Below are positions 51,025 through 62,054 of a stretch of 64,000 bases of DNA, piece after piece. Origin of the DNA: Mycoplasmopsis primatum ATCC 25948 (GTDB taxonomy: Bacteria > Bacillota_I > Bacilli_A > Mycoplasmatales > Metamycoplasmataceae); assembly GCF_000702785.1 (NCBI RefSeq), contig NZ_JNJV01000001.1:1-64000 (forward strand). The letters run 5' to 3'. Under the pieces are notes generated by a model. The model had not been told where the DNA came from and ran no database searches. It saw only the letters and a program-made list of their open reading frames with translations. The position numbers and the translations under genes are program-made. Position 1 is the first letter of the stretch. Every line of letters begins with the position of its first letter.

Positions 51025-51867
51025 ATGAAGACTAATCAACAAAATCCACTAAGTTCATTTATAGATAATTTTGCTAATTCTTTGACTCAGCACGAGCAAA
51101 AAATTAAGGAATTTGCAAGAATTAAGCCAAAAGAATATGAAAACCTTCATAAAATAGTTGAAATAAAGAATTTAGTAAAAGAATTTAGAACAGGTAAAAA
51201 TAAATTAAAAGCAGTTAATGATTTAACACTTTCTATTTATGAAAATCAAAATATAGCACTTTTAGGCTCTAATGGTGCTGGCAAAACCACTGCCGTTGAA
51301 ATGCTAGTTGGAATCCAAAAACCTACAAGTGGACTTATAAAATATTTGATTGATGATGCTAATTCAGAAAAAGAAAACAATAATCACAGTGTTGGGATTC
51401 AATTTCAAGACTCTTCTTATCCTCAAGGACTCACAGTTAAAGATATTATTAAATCAATTAACTTATTATTTGGCAATAAAATGGATGCGAATAGCATAAA
51501 ACAATTAATTAAAATATTCGGCATAAATGAATTTTTAAATAGTAAAGCATCAGCTTTAAGTGGTGGGCAACATCAAAGGTTAAATGCCTTGCTGGCGATA
51601 ATTCACAAACCAAAAATTATTATTTTAGATGAATTATCTACTGGTTTAGATATTAAAATAAAATCGCGATTAATAAAATTCATTAAGCAATTTGCCAAAC
51701 TTAACAATAGCACCTTAATTATAGTGTCACATGATATTAATGAAATTGAAGAATTAGCAGATAGAATTGTGATTTTAAACCATGGATATATAGTTTATGA
51801 TGAAAAAATCAACGATGTTGTAAAAGAATTTGGAACTGTTAATAAATGCTTACAACACTTCATTTAG
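51025..51867 (+). CDS. ABC-2 exporter ATP-binding protein
   Basis: 280 residues. After a ~45-residue N-terminal extension comes an ABC domain with Walker A LLGSNGAGKTTAVEML, Q-loop VGIQFQDSSYPQ, signature LSGGQHQR, Walker B IIILDELSTGLD and H-loop IVSHDINEIEE. The Walker B Glu is followed by LSTGLD, typical of drug/antigen export ATPases. The permease gene follows 23 bases later. Substrate unknown. Confidence 0.92.
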   Translation: MKTNQQNPLSSFIDNFANSLTQHEQKIKEFARIKPKEYENLHKIVEIKNLVKEFRTGKNKLKAVNDLTLSIYENQNIALLGSNGAGKTTAVEMLVGIQKPTSGLIKYLIDDANSEKENNNHSVGIQFQDSSYPQGLTVKDIIKSINLLFGNKMDANSIKQLIKIFGINEFLNSKASALSGGQHQRLNALLAIIHKPKIIILDELSTGLDIKIKSRLIKFIKQFAKLNNSTLIIVSHDINEIEELADRIVILNHGYIVYDEKINDVVKEFGTVNKCLQHFI

Positions 51868-51890
51868 TTTAATTTAAAAAAGGAGGTGAT

Positions 51891-53291
51891 ATGAAAAAAG
51901 AAAATTTAAAATTGCCTAATCATAACCAAAATGTTTTTTTGGGTGTTTTTTCTTTAATTAACACTCATTTTTGAAAAGCATTTGTTGGGCCTTTCTTTTC
52001 TTTTGGTTATCCATTGATTTTTGTATTTATGATAGGTACAATTTATGGCTATGAATATATTATCGGCCCATCTATTACTATTGGCCCCATAGCAATTGCT
52101 TGTGTATCGTTGCCTTCTGCTTTATTTGAATTTAAAAAGTCGACATTATTTAAAAGAATAGGAACGTCAAAAATAAAACCTCTGTATTTTTTACTTTTTA
52201 TAGCACTATATTATTTGATTATTATGATTTTGTCAGGACTGTGAACATTTTTGTTAGCTTTATTAGTATATGGGCCTCGTTATTATAATGATGGTAGAGT
52301 ATTAAGTTCATATATGTTTTTAGGCAAACAGATGCAAATCAAAGCACCGTCTTTAAAATTAATGTTCAAAAACATTGAATGATTTGGTTATATTTATAGT
52401 TTTGTGATACTTTCAATTGTTAGCCTTGCAGTAGGATTATTTTTAGTTTCAATTTCAAGATCTGTATTAATGGTGCAAGCCATTGGTTCATCATTATTAA
52501 TTATTTCTATGTTTCTTACAGGTCAAGTTATGCCCTTAGCATCAATAGCCAAATTTAAACCTATGTGATATATTGGATATCTTTCTCCTTTTAAATCATC
52601 AATAGTTCAAAATACTATGTCTTTCTTAGGTACATCAGAGCTTTCGCTAACAGTTACAATTGATAATCAAATAATCGATTTGACTCCTGCAAGCAATAAT
52701 ATGGCTTATTCATGAAATAGTATTAAAGAATATACAACTGGAATAGTTAAATATCATCAAGTTATGAATTCTAGTTATGGAATCTTTTTAAAAGGCAAGG
52801 AAAAAGAAATGCAAGAATTACTTTTAAATATGCCTAATAATTTAAGTACTTATGAATCAGGTTTTTCAATTATCAACAACAATTACAATATTTTTAAAGT
52901 TAACCAAATTTTTAATGCTCAAAATTTCTCATACAGCACGATTCAATTTTTATCATTTGAAGAATTTATGGAACTAATGATAACAGACGCATTTAACAAT
53001 AAAACAGACGAAAACGTAAAATTACTGAGAGCATTAGCTAACTTTAAAAAAACACAAGATATTAATAATTTGTCTTTAACAGAAATTATAAATCTAGCTA
53101 AAAATAATGAACTTTTGAAGAATTTTTATTCATCGTCCTATGTAAAAATATCATCTAACTTCATTAATAAAAGCTCTATCATAAAAATCGGTTCAGTAAC
53201 AGAAAATATTATTAATCACATTCTTCCATGGATTTGAAGTGGTTTATTATTTGGTGTTTCATCAAAAGTATTTAGATGAAACATAAGATAG
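51891..53291 (+). CDS. ABC-2 type permease
   Basis: 466 residues through UGA-Trp codons, with a near-perfect AAGGAGGTGAT Shine-Dalgarno. About six membrane spans lie at residues ~25-50, 60-80, 97-125, 165-190, 200-225 and a last one near 435-455. A large ~190-residue hydrophilic domain separates spans five and six, which is unusual for the family and probably faces outside. Forms an exporter with the preceding ATPase. A strong terminator follows, so the next locus is a separate unit. Confidence 0.88.
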
Positions 53292-53338
53292 TTTTACGTA
53301 ATATTGATTTTAATTTACTGATTAACGCATTAAAAATG

Positions 53339-53380
53339 AAAAGAAACATACACAAATTTTATAATGTGTATGTTTCTTTT
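53339..53380 (+). terminator. Strong terminator after ABC-2 operon
   Basis: AAAAGAAACATACACA (53339-53354) and TGTGTATGTTTCTTTT (53365-53380) form a perfect 16-bp stem with a 10-base loop. Confidence 0.95.
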
Positions 53381-53568
53381 GTTTAAGCACAGTATGACCT
53401 ATATATGCATTATTCATTCAATTTTTCATAACCAAAAATGTGGTCAAATAGCTATTTTCTCATACTTGCGAATATTTTAAAACGTTCCATATCAACCAGA
53501 AAAACTTAAATTAAGAATATACTATATGAACTAACTTATAAAAATAAATTTTTAAATAAAGGAGTAAT
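53381..53568. other. Promoter region of the putative toxin/immunity-like locus
   Basis: About 190 bases with no gene. Ends with AAGGAG seven bases before the ATG at 53569. No convincing TATAAT except weak TATACTATA-like sequence near 53517-53528. Confidence 0.4.
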
Positions 53569-54915
53569 ATGAAAAATGTATTTTCAATTTTAAAACAAAT
53601 AAACACATTTACCAGTTTAACACCTGTTTCGGTTGTGCAAGCTCAAAATGACACTAATAGTGAAACTAATGTTAACAATGAGCAATTAACAGAGCTTTTC
53701 AATAATATTATTAATGAAAATAGTGAACTTTTTGACTCACTTACAAATAAAATAAATAAAGAAAAAACATCCACTAAACAAATAATGAACAGCATAACTG
53801 AATCAGAAAAAGATCAATTATGTGACGCTTTAATAAATAAATATAAAAAAGCAAATTTATTAAGTGATGAAGTCCTAAAGAATATTGAGCTAAATAAAGA
53901 GGACTTTAAGAAAAATTTATTCGAACAAATAAGAAATAAGCTGTTAGAAGAAAAAAGAAATTCTAAAAATGAGAAAAAAGAATTAAATAAACAATTTGCT
54001 AGCTATTACAAAAGAATTGTTACTGATGCAAAAAATAAATTTGCTGTAAATGATGACGGAACAGAAAATAGCAAAAACATCTTTCAAGAAATTTCTATGT
54101 TTGAAGAATTGTTAAAAAATATAGAAGAAAATGTTCAACCACTAGCAAAGAAAATCAAAAACCTAAGAATAGCCTCAATGGCCTTCAAAGCTGGAGCTGT
54201 TGCTGCAGGTGCTATTGCTGCAGGTCTTTATGCATTAGCACCTTGAACCTTTGGTGCAACAGTACCATTTGCAACAGCAGCAACAGTAACAGCTACCACC
54301 CTTACTGCTGTGTCATCTATATTAGATATAATCACAAATAGCTTTGAAGAAAAACAGGCATTAGCTTTAAAATTAATTAATAATTTTAAAGAGTGAAAGA
54401 CAAAACCCACATCATGAGTAATAAAAAAAGCAGTTTCATTTTCTGTAAAAATTGGGTATGTTAAATTTAAAGCATTATCATCAATTAGCTATAAAACTAC
54501 TGAGCGTGCTATTAAATTTAGTGGTATTAGTGCGCTGTTATCTAGTTTTGGTGCAATAATAAATACTCATAAGCTGTCGGCTAGCATAAATGAATATAAT
54601 AAATTCCAAGAATGAATGGATAAGTTGAAGTTAGCAACAGAGCAAATATCAATTCAAATTGGCAATATGAAAAATATTAAATGAATAGTAGTTAATGAAA
54701 CACCTATGGATAAGCCTTATTGAAAAGGTGGCGTCGGTGGTAAGAATTTGCATTTTAAAAATACTGAAACTGGCGAAATAAAATCATTAGAGGAAATGCT
54801 AAAGTATACAAATTTTGAGTTAAGCTCTTGAAAACTGCTAAAGGTATATAGCAGAAAATATGGTTGATATATCAAAACATTTCCTAACAAAGTCAAATTT
54901 GATAATTTGGGTTAA
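53569..54915 (+). CDS. Putative secreted protein with Ala/Gly-rich hydrophobic stretch; C-terminal tip duplicated downstream
   Basis: 448 residues with several UGA-Trp codons, after AAGGAG. The first ~25 residues (ending SVVQAQ) resemble a weak signal peptide. Residues ~30-200 are charged and helical. Residues ~203-255 are a long Ala/Gly/Thr-rich hydrophobic region (KAGAVAAGAIAAGLYALAP and following). The last ~73 residues (from TPMDKPYWKGG) form a separate tip, because exactly this piece reappears as a decayed fragment at 55781-56007. The following gene is a small membrane protein, also duplicated. Toxin with cognate immunity is an inference from layout. An alternative is a paralogous mycoplasma surface protein. 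Confidence 0.72.
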
Positions 54916-54930
54916 GAGAGAGGTATAACA

Positions 54931-55740
54931 TTGTTTCAAGATGGTTCGCTCACAGCCTTTGGCAAATTAATTATAGCCATAATATTTTGATTGCTTTTCA
55001 TACTAGCTGACGGGTTATGGTCATTGATGTGTTTATGGTCCAAAAAAGTTAATAGTATCACCTATAAAAAAATATTAAAAGATAATTATTCATCATTAAT
55101 GAATAACATTAATAAAAACCAACAAAGAAAAGTAAATAAAATTTGTTTCAATATATTTGACTCTAAATTAAAATTTTGAAAAAAAGAAATCATCATATGT
55201 AGTATTCTAAGTTTAGCTTCTTTCATTTTACTAATTGTCTGCATCTCAATTTTTATAATTAATTGGAAAGAGTTGCAACAATCGAGTTTTAATATAGATG
55301 ATTTTGTTGAAACATGTCTTTATTTTTGTTTTTTACCTATTTTTACTATAACAAATAATTTAAAGACTATTTTTAAAATATATTCATTTTTTAGTATTAA
55401 AAAAATCCTTATAGAATGAAAAGACAAAAACGATAAATTACCTGATGAGTTATTGATAGAAAACACCCCAGATGTAGAGAATAAAGAAATGCTTGAAGTT
55501 TTTGTAAAAAATAATTTTAAATTAGAACGAACCTTAGATAATTTTAATTTTAAAACTATTATTAAAATCTTAAAGTCATGCAAAAGTTACGAAGAATTTT
55601 GTAATGAATTTTATTTTTGTGTTGTATGCAATTATCAAAATATTTCTGTAAATGGTGTTAGATTTGAAAAAGAAAACTTTTCATGGTTATGAAAAAATAG
55701 AGAGCATATTTATGAACATTTTTTTAAAAACAAAAAATAA
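54931..55740 (+). CDS. Multi-span membrane protein B1, putative immunity partner
   Basis: 269 residues from a TTG start at 54931, seven bases after AGAGAGG. The paralogue at 56022 aligns with its ATGCTG at the same place, here changed to ACATTG. Hydrophobic segments at ~10-32, ~92-117 and ~122-150. The conserved C-terminal block LKSCKSYEEFCNEFYF, then SVNGVRFEKENFSWLWKNR, is nearly the same in both paralogues. It follows the large protein's stop by 15 bases, so it is cotranscribed. No family recognised; immunity role is inference. Confidence 0.72.
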
Positions 55741-55780
55741 TTTTTTAGTAAAAGTTTAGGTGAAAAATATAAAATGAATA

Positions 55781-56007
55781 ATGTTAATAAAAACACCTAT
55801 GGATAAGCCTTATTGAGAAAAGGGCTTTGACGGTAAAAATTTACATTTTAAAAATACTGAAACCGGTGAAATAAAATTATTAGAGGAAATGCTAGAATTT
55901 ACAAATTTTTAATTAAGTGTTTGGAATATGATGAAGGTATACACCAGTAAATACGGCGATATATAAAAACATTTCCTAATAAGTTGAAATTTGATAATTT
56001 AGGATAG
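55781..56007 (+). pseudogene. Decayed copy of the large protein's C-terminal tip
   Basis: An in-frame ATG at 55781 opens a 43-residue ORF with TPMDKPYWEKGFDGKN and HFKNTETGEIK, strikingly similar to the tip of the 53569-54915 protein. It stops at a TAA (55910-55912) where the intact copy has Glu. Homology continues past this stop to 56007, with a one-base deletion around 55962. So the fragment is a tip without the N-terminal body, then inactivated. It precedes the second membrane protein just as the intact tip precedes the first. Confidence 0.85.
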
Positions 56008-56021
56008 AAAGGAAATAAAGT

Positions 56022-56819
56022 ATGCTGTTTGAAAATGGTATAAGCACAATTTTTGATAAATTATTTTTCTTAACAATATTATGTTTAATATTTATCCTAA
56101 TTGATACGATTTATTTATCAGTGTGATGATTTATTAAAAAATATAATATCAATTCATATTACGATTTATTGAAAAATAATTATCCATTACTAATGAACAA
56201 TATTAACGAAGAAAACCAAGTGAAGGTTAACCAGAATTATTTTAATATGTTTAACAAGAAATTAAGATTTTGAAAAGTTGAAACCATTGTATATTCTATC
56301 TTTACGTTAGCTTCTTATCTTTGTTGAATTATAGGTTATATTCTTTTATTCACCGATTCAAAAGATAATAAGCATACAAACACTGATACAGCAACCTTCT
56401 TCACTGATTATTTTTACGTGTATTTTTCTCCAATAATAATGTTAGCTAATTATAGTTTTATGTTAAAAATATATAGATATTTTAAAATTAAAAAAGTTCT
56501 TAAAAAATGAAAAGAACAAAATAATAAATTATCAGACGAGATATTGATAGAAAACGCACCTGATGAAGAAAATCAAGAATTATTTAAAATTTTTGAAAAA
56601 AAGAGTTTTAAATTTGAACAATCTATGGTTAATTTTCCATTTATGTTCATTTTCAAACTATTAAAATCATGCAAAAATTATGAAGAATTTTGCGATGAAT
56701 TTTACTTTTTTGTTATCAGCAATTTTAACAATTTTTCAGTAAATGGTGTTAGATTTAAAAAAGAAAACTTTTCATGACTATGAAAAAATAGAGCAAACAT
56801 TTATAAAAATTTCTTTTAA
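56022..56819 (+). CDS. Multi-span membrane protein B2, paralogue of B1
   Basis: 265 residues with UGA-Trp codons, ATG at 56022 after AAAGGAA. Same topology as B1: spans near residues 12-35, ~88-112 and ~125-150. Homologous end-to-end: starts MLFENGISTIFDKL, has LKNNYPLLMNNIN like the B1 LKDNYSSLMNNIN, and ends in SCKNYEEFCDEFYF and NGVRFKKENFSWLWKNR. The region between spans two and three diverges most, including an Asn/Thr/Asp-rich insert. It lies behind the decayed tip copy. Confidence 0.75.
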
Positions 56820-56879
56820 AATAAAAAATAATTTTTTCGATTATTAATTATTAATAATTAATATAAAATAACTATTCAA

Positions 56880-57017
56880 ATGAGCAAAAAAAGTATTATT
56901 GAAAGCGACTGAAAAGCTAAATTTATATTATTAAATTTTAATGAAGATTGGTATCCTTCATTATCTTTTTTTGTGACTGAATATTCTCAAAATTTATATG
57001 ATGTTGTCTCCCTTTAA
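56880..57017 (+). CDS. Small ORF of uncertain status
   Basis: 45 residues starting MSKKSIIESDW (UGA-Trp) and ending YSQNLYDVVSLL. A TATAAA lies ~11 bases upstream and there is no Shine-Dalgarno. A terminator-like hairpin lies inside it, which argues against it being an expressed full-length gene. It may be a remnant. Confidence 0.25.
56940..56973 (+). terminator. Terminator between B2 and potA
   Basis: AATGAAGAT (56940-56948) pairs with ATCCTTCATT (56953-56962, one bulged C) around TGGT, followed by ATCTTTTTTTG. It would end transcripts of the B2 locus before the polyamine operon. Confidence 0.7.
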
Positions 57018-57069
57018 TATTTTTTTAATAATTTTAATTATTAACAATTTTTACTATTAAGGAGATTTT

Positions 57070-58479
57070 ATGTATGAACAAAAAAAAGAACAACTTCCTT
57101 ATATCGTAGAACTTAAGGAAGTTGTTAAAGAATTTGATGGCAAAACTGTTCTAGCTAACATTGATTTAAATATTAAAAGAGGTGACTTTGTTACTTTGCT
57201 TGGGCCATCAGGTAGTGGTAAAACCACTATATTAAGATTAATTGGTGGTTTTGAAAAAACTACACGTGGTGAAATTAAATTTAATGGTTTAGACATTAAA
57301 GATTTACCACCACACAAAAGAGATTTATCAACTATTTTTCAAGACTATGCTCTTTTTCCACATTTAAATGTTGAAGGCAACATTAAATTTGGCTTACCCT
57401 TAAAAAGAGTACATAAGGAAGTGGTTAATCCTAAATATGAAAAGATGCTTGCTAAAAAGCAAAAAGAATGAGCACAATTAGCAAAAAAGAAAATGGAAGA
57501 GTTAGATGTTTTGCAAGATAAGTATATGGCTGAAATGGAGAAATTAAAGCCAAATACGATTACATATAGAAAAAGACAAAAATGACTTGATAAATCTGAC
57601 TTTAACTATTCATATTGAGAAAATTATGTGGCTCAACAAACCGAATCTTTTGAAAATAAATATTTAAAAAGAAAATTAACTAAAGACGAAATGAATGATT
57701 TGGTTAAGGAATTTGTTAAATTGGTTGGTCTTGAAGGCAATGAAAAAAGATCTATTAGTGAATTATCAGGCGGGATGCGTCAAAGAGTGGCGTTAGCTAG
57801 AAGTTTAGTTATTGAACCAAGAATTTTACTTTTAGATGAACCTTTGAGTGCACTAGATGCGAAAATTAGACAAAAGATGCAAATCTTGCTTAGAGATATT
57901 CAAAAGAAATTAGGCATTACATTTATATTTGTTACACATGATCAAGACGAAGCTCTTGAATTATCAGATATGGTGGCAGTCATGCGTGCTGGCAAAATCG
58001 AGCAATACGACACACCAAAAAATATTTATGACTATCCAGTGAATAAATGAGTAGCATCTTTTATAGGCGATTCAAATATTTATGATGGTGTTTTTCACGC
58101 CAACGATTGTACAGTTGATATCTTAGGAAAGAATTTTAAAACCATCCATGATGAGAGTGAATTTGAAGATAATCAAGAGGTTGATGTCCTTATTAGACCT
58201 GAAGATATAGATATTATTTTAGCTGACGAGACCACCTCAAAAAGCACATCAAACAGAAAAGCAAAAGAAAAGCTAAGGGGCAAAATAGTTGAAATAGCAT
58301 ATCGGGGAAGTTATTATTATTTAAAAGTCAAATTAGATATGGGTCAAAACATTTTTGTTGAAACTGCCAAAAAATTTGAACAAGATGATATTGTTGATAT
58401 TAGCTGAACTATCGACACAATTCATATAATGAATAAAGACGAAAAGTGAGATTATAAAACTAATGAATTTAAAAATTAA
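57070..58479 (+). CDS. potA: Spermidine/putrescine ABC transporter ATP-binding protein PotA with insertion
   Basis: 469 residues. Walker [12 protein letters not shown] (~40), Q-loop [14 protein letters not shown], signature [13 protein letters not shown] (~237), Walker [13 protein letters not shown] and H-loop FVTHDQDEA. Between Q-loop and signature there are ~100 extra residues (about 118-215), charged and rich in Lys, Gln and Glu, with [16 protein letters not shown] suggesting a coiled coil. Typical PotA proteins have only a short helical linker here. The C-terminal ~110 residues are the TOBE-like regulatory domain ([10 protein letters not shown]). AAGGAG Shine-Dalgarno; first gene of potABCD. 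Confidence 0.95.
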
Positions 58480-59299
58480 ATCTAAATTAGCGTTCAATAA
58501 ACGATTAATGTTTTTATTCCCATATATTTTTGTGGCTGTTTTATTGGTGTTTTTGCCAATTTTATTAATTGTGGTGAATTCTTTTTCACACATAGGCGAT
58601 TCCAATTTTGATTCATTTGAATTGATTAAAGATAGTAAAACATGAAATAAGATTGGACGGAGTTTATTTGTTGGTATTATCTCAGCAATACTTTGTCTTC
58701 TTATTGGTTTTCCCTATGCTTATTTTGTAGCTAGAAGCAAAAATAAAATTTTACACATCTATGCTATGAGCTTTATTTTGAGCCCGTTAATAATTTTTAC
58801 TATTGCTAAAATTTACGCTGTTAGAGGTTTCTTTCTTACAATGGTAACTAATGAAAATGACTTAAATGCGACTTGATTTATTATCTTTGGACTAACATAT
58901 TTAAATTTACCATATATGATTATGCCTCTTTATTCAGTATTAAAAGATATGCCTCAAAATATAATCGAATCTTCAAATGATTTAGGTTATGGTCCATTTA
59001 AAACAATACTCAAAGTTGTATTTCCTTATAGCGCTAAGGCAATTTTAAGTGGGTTAGGTCTTATCTTTTTATCTAGTGCTACTAATTTTGTTATTAGTGA
59101 TAAATTACTCCCTGATGGCTCTCAATTACAACTAATTGGAACTGTAATTAACAATTACACCAATCCATCTAACCAATATGAAGTTTCAATTGGCACAACA
59201 CTTGTTATTGTTTCATCAATTATTTTTATAGGAACATATGCACTAATTAATTATTTACCAAAATTATTTGGGCTAAGAAAAAGAGGTAGCTATGAATAA
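58463..59299 (+). CDS. potB: Spermidine/putrescine ABC transporter permease PotB
   Basis: 278 residues through UGA-Trp codons. Six membrane spans. The EAA loop ESSNDLGYGPFKTILKVVFP near residue 173 docks on PotA. Starts 17 bases inside potA and overlaps potC by 8 bases, showing a tightly packed operon. Confidence 0.94.
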
Positions 59300-60179
59300 G
59301 TTTTTTAAATGATTAAAAAGAATATATATTCACATTATTTTACTAATTGTTTATATTCCATTATTTTATGCTGCTATTTTTAGTTTCAACAGCCCAACAA
59401 GTAAAGGTTTTGTTAGAGCATCATGAAACGGCTTTACTACACTTAATTGAGCAACCTTTTTTAATGAAGGGCGTGGCGCTGCCTTAGTAAATTCGATTAT
59501 TATTGCCTTTGTTGTATCTATTTTGGTTGTTGCAATTTCTTTATTTACCTGTTATGGCATGTGAAGACAAAAAAACAAAAATTATGGTAAATGAGTTCTT
59601 CGATCAAATAACATACCATTAATTAATCCTGATAATATTACAGCAATTGGTTTAGCTTTATTATTTAGTGCTCTATTCGGTACATTAGCTAGCACCAAAG
59701 AAGGTTTATTCAGAGGTATTATAGGTCATACTGTTATGGCATTGCCTTATGGTATTACCCTAATGTTTCCACGTAGCGAAAAATTTAATGCTTCATATTT
59801 AGAAGCTGCACAAGACTTGGGTTATAACAAAATCAGTGCTTGATTTAAAACTTATTTTATTCATATGTTACCTTCAAGCATTTTTGCTGGAATTGTTGCT
59901 GCTTTTTTAAGTTTTGATGATTTTATTATTTTAAGAACTGTTTCAAATACTTCATCACTTGGAACAAAATTATACGAAGGCGAATTTAGATCTTGGGGTT
60001 TAGTTGTAGGTGCTGCTTTATTAATTCTTGTTATTACTGGAAACATTTTTTACATATCATTTAAATCGCTTCGTGGCAATAAGAATAGTAGTGTACTAAA
60101 AAAAGATACTTCTAAAAATTTAACTGTACAAACAAGTGTACAAAATATTGCAGGAGGTGATAGTAATGAAAAACAATAA
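59292..60179 (+). CDS. potC: Spermidine/putrescine ABC transporter permease PotC
   Basis: 295 residues through UGA-Trp codons. Six spans and EAA loop EAAQDLGYNKISAWFKTYF near residue 177, preceded by GHTVMALPYG. It partners PotB in the membrane. A ~35-residue polar C-terminal tail extends past the last span. The end overlaps the next gene by 14 bases, and its Shine-Dalgarno (AGGAGGTGAT) lies within the potC tail. Confidence 0.94.
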
Positions 60180-62010
60180 ATTCTTAAATTTTTGTAAAAC
60201 ACAACTTTTTACAAGAAAAACCGGCTATATTGCTATTGCTGCTAGCGTACCTGTAATTTTTAGTTCTGTTGTTTCTTATAAGTATTTAGCTAATAAATTC
60301 AAACCAGTTTTCTATAACTATCAATCATATATGGATGATCATATTGTTAGTAGAATAAGTGAAGATTTTGACTTTAAACAATTTTCAGTTTTAAATGAAT
60401 TTACAAAAGCGATTTTGACGCATAAAGCTGCTGGCGGGATAGGTAGTGATAGTCAAGCAGCTAAGTTATTAATTAATGATCACCATGGTGCCCCACTGTT
60501 AAGAAGATTTACCAAAAAAGACTTTAAAACAATGTTTTTGGCACAATGAAATGATGCTGAATCAGTTGAAGAAAATTTAAAAAAAATTTATACGCCGCTT
60601 GTTTTTGATCACTTAAAATCTTATGATAATCTTTTTGAAGATTTAGATGCTTTTGATGAAAAAGGCAATCCAATTAAAGGCAAAAAACAAAAAGATTTAG
60701 CTGAAGAAGATAAAATACATTTATACAATTATTTTGTTCCATATTTCGCACAAGATATGGTGATCGCTTATAATCCTCAAAAAATAGCTAAATACAAAAA
60801 GTTATATACACCTATAAGCGAAAGTGAGCCAGAAGAGCCTAGCGATGATGCTAGCGATAAGGAAATTAAGGAATACGAACAAAAAAAACAAGTTTACGAT
60901 CAACTGTATCACGAAGCAATTAAGCCCTACTTTTCAAAAGTACATAATGATTTAGAAACACAAATAAATAAAAAAATAAAGGATTTAATTGATCCTGAAA
61001 CCGTTCAAATTCAAATGCATGATATATTGAAACTAATTCGTAATCCTATAAGTAGTACAAATGAAAATGAAGCATTTCACTATTATGAATATACCGATGC
61101 TGTAAGGGACAATATGATTTATGGTTCATCATATAGATTGGATACTAAAAGTGGAAAACATATTGCTCAACCCACTGGTAAAGCAGTTGTAGAGGAAGAA
61201 ACATCTTTTACTAAAAGAAAGATTAAAACTGAAATATATAAAGATTTAATTGATCAATTTGTAGATATGTTTCATCATAGCACGGGATATAAACTTACTA
61301 ACACTGAACACGTTAGAACATCTGGTAATGGACAAGATTTACTTAATACATTAATTGATCCTCTTAAGAAAACTAATGTTGGTATTATTTATAACGGTGA
61401 TGCACTAGATGCTTATTATTCATCAGATAATATTGCTAATAATGATGTGCCTAATGGAACTGTTAGATTTATAAGACCTTCAACCAATTTACTGCTTGTT
61501 GATGGTTTTGTTATAGCTAATTCAACTGATGAAGAAACAGCTCAAAAAATGATTACAACTGCTGAAGCTACATTCTTAGGTGGGCTTGATCAAACACAAG
61601 ATCACTGAAGCGTAGAGAATTTAGCTAATGCTAAAAAAAATATATCTAATGATAAAGATGTTAAACAAACATACAAAGACTATGGGGCATACTTTAATTT
61701 TGATTATGTTAGATATACACCAGCATTTAAAAATATTTACAATTATGTTTTAAATCATGAATTTGAAGATGATATTTATACAGGCTTTAGTAAAGAATTC
61801 AATAGCTATCAAAGAACATATCTAAAAAATCTCTATAAAATCGAAGAGAAATATGAATTTGATGCTTACAAGTCGCCAGATAAAAATAAAGAAGATCTGA
61901 ATGATTTACAAGGTTTTACCTACTATGTTAAACATGTACCAATTAGTCCGGTTACTAACCAAATTCAAACACTAATTAATATTTACTATGATTATAAACT
62001 TAAAGGATAA
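60166..62010 (+). CDS. potD: PotD-like polyamine-binding protein, membrane-anchored and enlarged
   Basis: 614 residues against ~350 for classical PotD. Identified mainly by position, fourth in the potABCD operon. A single N-terminal span (about 20-40) with no lipobox Cys suggests an uncleaved anchor. Conserved-looking binding-protein pieces include FVPYFAQDMVIAYNP (~195), VGIIYNGDALDAYY (~405) and RFIRPSTNLLLVDGFVIAN (~427). Long charged insertions, for example residues ~220-250 rich in Glu/Asp/Lys, account for the extra length. Two or more UGA-Trp codons. Ligand specificity is inferred. Confidence 0.85.
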
Positions 62011-62054
62011 TAATTATAGTTTTGTATAATTATTGCATTTATTAGGAGGTTAAT

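Noticed and set aside
61980-62040. Rho-independent terminator after potD
   Set aside because: The AATAATTATA/TATAATTATT inverted repeat is AT-only with no T-run; it more likely carries a -10 box for the next gene.
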